The translations under genes were made by a program, and so were the position numbers. A stretch of 64,000 nt of DNA from Stenomitos frigidus_A (GTDB lineage Bacteria > Cyanobacteriota > Cyanobacteriia > Leptolyngbyales > Leptolyngbyaceae), in assembly GCF_963877135.1 (NCBI RefSeq), contig NZ_CAWNSW010000166.1:32513-96512 (forward strand). Direction: 5' to 3'. Of the stretch, positions 61,867 to 64,000 are shown piece after piece. Each line of letters opens with the position of its first letter. The stretch's first letter is position 1. The notes under the pieces were generated by a model that had not been told where the DNA came from, made no database searches, and worked only from the letters and a program-made list of their open reading frames with translations.

Positions 61867-62282
61867 TCCCGCTCTCTTTCATGGGCTAGATACAGCAGGC
61901 GATCGATCTCTCTTCGATGCGGCAACAACCACGATCGTTCAACGGTTAAAATTCGCTATTTGGATCTACAACTTCCATTTTTATGTCACGCAAGTAACGC
62001 CTTGGCGATAAGTTCTCTCAATTGAATCGTCTGTGATCTGCAATAATCTGTGGTGTTTTTGCCTCTCTGGCAACGGCACCTAAAATGAACCGATCTAATA
62101 CAAACAAAATTACAGTCCACAAACAGTTTTAGTAGCAAATTCACCTGGTCAAAAAAAAGCTCAGACATTAACGTCTGAGCTTTTTTATTAAGCTTCAAGA
62201 TGAGTGAGAAAATCGACTAGCGCGATCGCCACACTCTCTTAAGCAAGGCTTGAAGGCTGGAAAACTCCAGCTCTATCAAGGC
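61867..62282. other. Intergenic region with terminator
   Basis: Contains the strong bidirectional terminator at 62151-62188. Upstream is a CGATCG-rich stretch with no gene. Confidence 0.5.
62151..62188. terminator. Bidirectional rho-independent terminator
   Basis: The arms AGCTCAGAC (62158-62166) and GTCTGAGCT (62173-62181) form a 9-bp stem. A-run (62151-62158) and T-run (62181-62186) on the two sides give a U-tract on both strands. It lies between the plus-strand toxin gene and the minus-strand RRM gene. Confidence 0.85.
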
Positions 62283-62591
62283 TTAGTTGCGAGAAAAGCT
62301 GTTGTTACGACGACCGCCGCCGCCGCCACCAAAGGATGAACCTCTGTCTTCACGGGGCTTCGCTTTGTTCACTTTCAAATCTCTTCCCATCCACTCAGCA
62401 CCGTCAAGTGCTTCAATGGCAGCTGCTTCTTCAGCATCTGTACCCATTTCAACGAAACCAAAGCCACGGGGGCGTCCAGTTTCGCGATCGGTAGGAAGTT
62501 GAACTCTTTTGACTGAACCGTATTCTGCAAAGACAGAACTCAGATCAGCTTCTGCAACGTCATATGAGAGGTTGCCTACATAAATCGACAT
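62283..62591 (-). CDS. RRM-domain RNA-binding protein (cyanobacterial Rbp type)
   Basis: A 102-residue protein: one RRM (about 1-80) with RNP2 IYVGNLSY at residues 3-10 and RNP1 RPRGFGFVEM near 42, then a Gly-rich tail (FGGGGGGRRNNSF). These Rbp proteins are cold-induced in many cyanobacteria and bind RNA. The leader up to about 62780 is long and AT-rich, as in cold-regulated members, but no regulatory element is proven. Confidence 0.92.
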   Translation of the reverse strand: MSIYVGNLSYDVAEADLSSVFAEYGSVKRVQLPTDRETGRPRGFGFVEMGTDAEEAAAIEALDGAEWMGRDLKVNKAKPREDRGSSFGGGGGGRRNNSFSRN

Positions 62592-62830
62592 AGATTGGCT
62601 CCAAAATCAGAAGGTCGTAGAGAGTGAGATTTCGGAGAGAAGCCTGCCAATACAAAACGTGAAAAACTCGTCAAGACTAGAAACAAATTCTGCAACCGAT
62701 TACTTATTCTCACTCGTTATTATAACACTTCCTTAAGTGTTTTCCGCCGACATGGGGCGCGGCGTTGTAACGATATGTAACACAGTCATCGCTTGAAAGG
62801 GACGGCAGCAATGCTTGAGACACCCTACGA
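62592..62830. other. Leader region of the RRM gene
   Basis: A 240-base AT-rich stretch upstream of the RRM gene and downstream of the 35-residue gene. It probably holds the promoter and a long 5' untranslated region. Confidence 0.4.
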
Positions 62831-62938
62831 CTAAGACAAACCATCATACCGCTTGGGGTCTTTCTTTTGCTTTTTCGCGCCATCAGTCTCTTTCTTCTGC
62901 TTCTTCGACTCTTTATTGCTCTTTTGTTCTTTTGCCAT
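62831..62938 (-). CDS. 35-residue Lys-rich micro-protein
   Basis: The ATG at 62938 opens MAKEQKSNKESKKQKKETDG and the frame ends with RYDGLS at a TAG. GAGGGG lies 4 bases upstream. The opening MAKxQKSNKExKK is shared by a family of very short basic proteins seen in many bacteria, as I recall. No function is known; RNA or membrane contact is conceivable from its charge. Confidence 0.6.
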   Translation of the reverse strand: MAKEQKSNKESKKQKKETDGAKKQKKDPKRYDGLS

Positions 62939-62993
62939 GGTGCCCCTCTGGTGTAGATTCCTGCTTTAACCCGCTTTGCGCAACGAAAGCGTT

Positions 62994-63200
62994 TTAGCTT
63001 GCTAGATCAACCAATGCATCGCGTTGAAAGCGAATCACACGCGAAAAGGAACTGCGAGAGTGCTCTGACGTTGAAACGGATAGGGTGATATTGATCTGAC
63101 CCGGATCGAGCACTTGTCTCACTGTGCAGATCTGCATTTTATTATTGCAGTATGCAATGATGCGATCGCCCATCTGAATATCTAACGCTTGAATTTTCAA
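62994..63200 (-). CDS. Small hypothetical protein
   Basis: A 68-residue protein with beta-rich sequence (MGDRIIAYCNNKMQICTVRQVLDPG and NITLSVSTSEHSRS). A TTG start at 63200 is used; an in-frame ATG at residue 10 is an alternative. The same strand carries the micro-protein gene 55 bases downstream. Family not recognised. Confidence 0.55.
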   Translation of the reverse strand: MKIQALDIQMGDRIIAYCNNKMQICTVRQVLDPGQINITLSVSTSEHSRSSFSRVIRFQRDALVDLAS

Positions 63201-63593
63201 TTAAGACTCAACTTAGTAATAGATTAGCCATGACATAACCGCACAAAAGCAAAAAGTTTTGACCCTGCGTTTTCAAGCGTAATTTCTATCAAGCATCAGA
63301 ACGAGCTAACACTTTTTACTCTTTCTCGAGAGCAGAGAACAGAAATTATGATGCTCTTTCTCATTGTTATGTAAATGCCTCTTTAGCATAGCATGAATTC
63401 GGCAAAACGCTTATCAAAAACAGTGTTTTCTTGTCAAGAGGATTCATGCTCATTTTTTGCTTTGCGTCGCAATTCAAGCCGTTTTCGGCCTCTAAAGCCC
63501 CTTTTTAGGAGCGATCGCGTGGAGTACTGCTGTTCTCACCGGGTAAAGCGCTTGCCAAAAACTGAGGTGTTCACTCCGTTTTCTGCACCACTA
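63201..63593. other. Intergenic region upstream of the group II intron
   Basis: No gene is supported. Hairpin-like AAGCCGTTTTCGGCCTC (about 63477-63493) is followed by a short T-rich stretch and could be a weak terminator. The intron begins at 63594. Confidence 0.4.
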
Positions 63594-64000
63594 GTGCGCC
63601 GAGCAAAGCTCGGCTTTGTCGATGGGGTGAAAGTCCCCATACTGGAAGCCCTGGCAAGGCACCAGGAACTGAGTGTTGCGCTGGTCTCGGTAACGAAGCC
63701 AGCGAAGCGTACACAAGGAGGTGATGGGCCACAATGCGAAAGCGTGAAGGGAATGAGCCTCGATATCAGAATCAATTGTGGATGCCGACGCCGTTAGTGG
63801 AGCGGAAGGCAACACCAAAGGAGCCAATAGCCATGGCTCCCAAGGATCCACCGGGGTCTGAGACCGTGGCACGTCACTATGGCAAAGTCGGGAACTCGGG
63901 AGATCCTATAGACCCCTCCAACTTGGGGGTAGGGCAGCACAACCGGCAAACCGGAAGGAAGCCTGAAGGTCTATGGGAAGTCGGATGTCCTCATAGTAGT
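63594..64000 (+). mobile_element. Group II intron, 5' part, cut by right edge
   Basis: The 5' end GTGCGCCGAGCAAAGCTCGG fits the group II 5' consensus GUGYG. Downstream come GGGTGAAAGTCCCC, a CTCGGTAACGAAGCCAGCG segment and GTAACTC-like EBS-bearing domain I parts. The segment GGAAGTCGGATGTCCTCATA near 63977-63996 closely matches the end of domain I-IV found just ahead of intron-encoded reverse transcriptases. The maturase and 3' end lie beyond the window. Both open frames crossing it are shadows of RNA structure. Confidence 0.8.

Noticed and set aside
62815..62997. 60-codon plus-strand frame
   Set aside because: Antisense to the Lys-rich micro-protein gene, which has the better ribosome site and composition.
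63393..63872. Frames of 134 and 93 codons on opposite strands at the right edge
   Set aside because: They cross the intron 5' end and its structured RNA; no protein-like motifs.

Overview
The window is a stretch of cyanobacterial chromosome. The octamer GCGATCGC (HIP1) and its core CGATCG occur throughout, and many genes belong to families found mainly or only in cyanobacteria: an SLH/OprB porin, DUF928, DUF3153, a TIGR04168-type phosphoesterase, the rpsP-KH-phoH order and dapL. Intergenic heptamer repeats (TGACCGC and TTTTGAG) and many palindromic elements suggest a filamentous, repeat-rich lineage of the Leptolyngbya type. The genus is an inference.

Layout. (1) 1-2155: an AT-rich, HIP1-free gene running off the left edge. 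It encodes two nucleotide-deoxyribosyltransferase/TIR-like domains followed by a P-loop ATPase, and is a candidate defence or signalling gene. (2) 2.4-9 kb: an exported low-temperature-induced-like protein, an M48 peptidase, murA, tRNA-Leu(CAG), a SPOUT rRNA methylase, an MMADHC-like protein and a cluster of palindromic MITE-like elements. (3) 9-20 kb: a trypsin/PDZ protease with a frameshifted paralogue, a phosphoesterase, a CHASE2-adenylate cyclase next to DUF928, a PhnD-like binding protein, DUF3153 and TPR proteins. (4) 20-29 kb: housekeeping genes (holB, tmk, rpsP-KH-phoH), with phoH overlapping a two-gene remnant of the nitrogen-starvation cluster (MSMEG_0565 and MSMEG_0570 types). (5) 29-43 kb: a polar amino acid ABC transporter, a GT39-like enzyme, a porin, an APH-kinase fusion and a GldA/F/G-type exporter with DUF4340. 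(6) 43-56 kb: a PIN/ribbon-helix-helix module, an antiporter, glucokinase, a caspase-TPR gene with two in-frame stop codons, dapL and recG. (7) 56-62 kb: an NB-ARC-type STAND ATPase with an identical-looking 252-bp TPR duplication, followed by three toxin-antitoxin modules interleaved with copies of the STAND gene's 3' end. (8) 62-64 kb: an RRM protein, two small genes and the 5' part of a group II intron cut by the right edge.

How it fits together. The housekeeping blocks look ordinary. The accessory signal is in the left-edge ATPase, the caspase and STAND genes, the toxin-antitoxin island, and three intergenic arrays of degenerate repeats with an exact 21-bp period. The arrays lie beside the PIN module, the caspase gene and the STAND gene. 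At least four further families of dispersed palindromes are present, one of them inserted in frame inside the STAND coding sequence.
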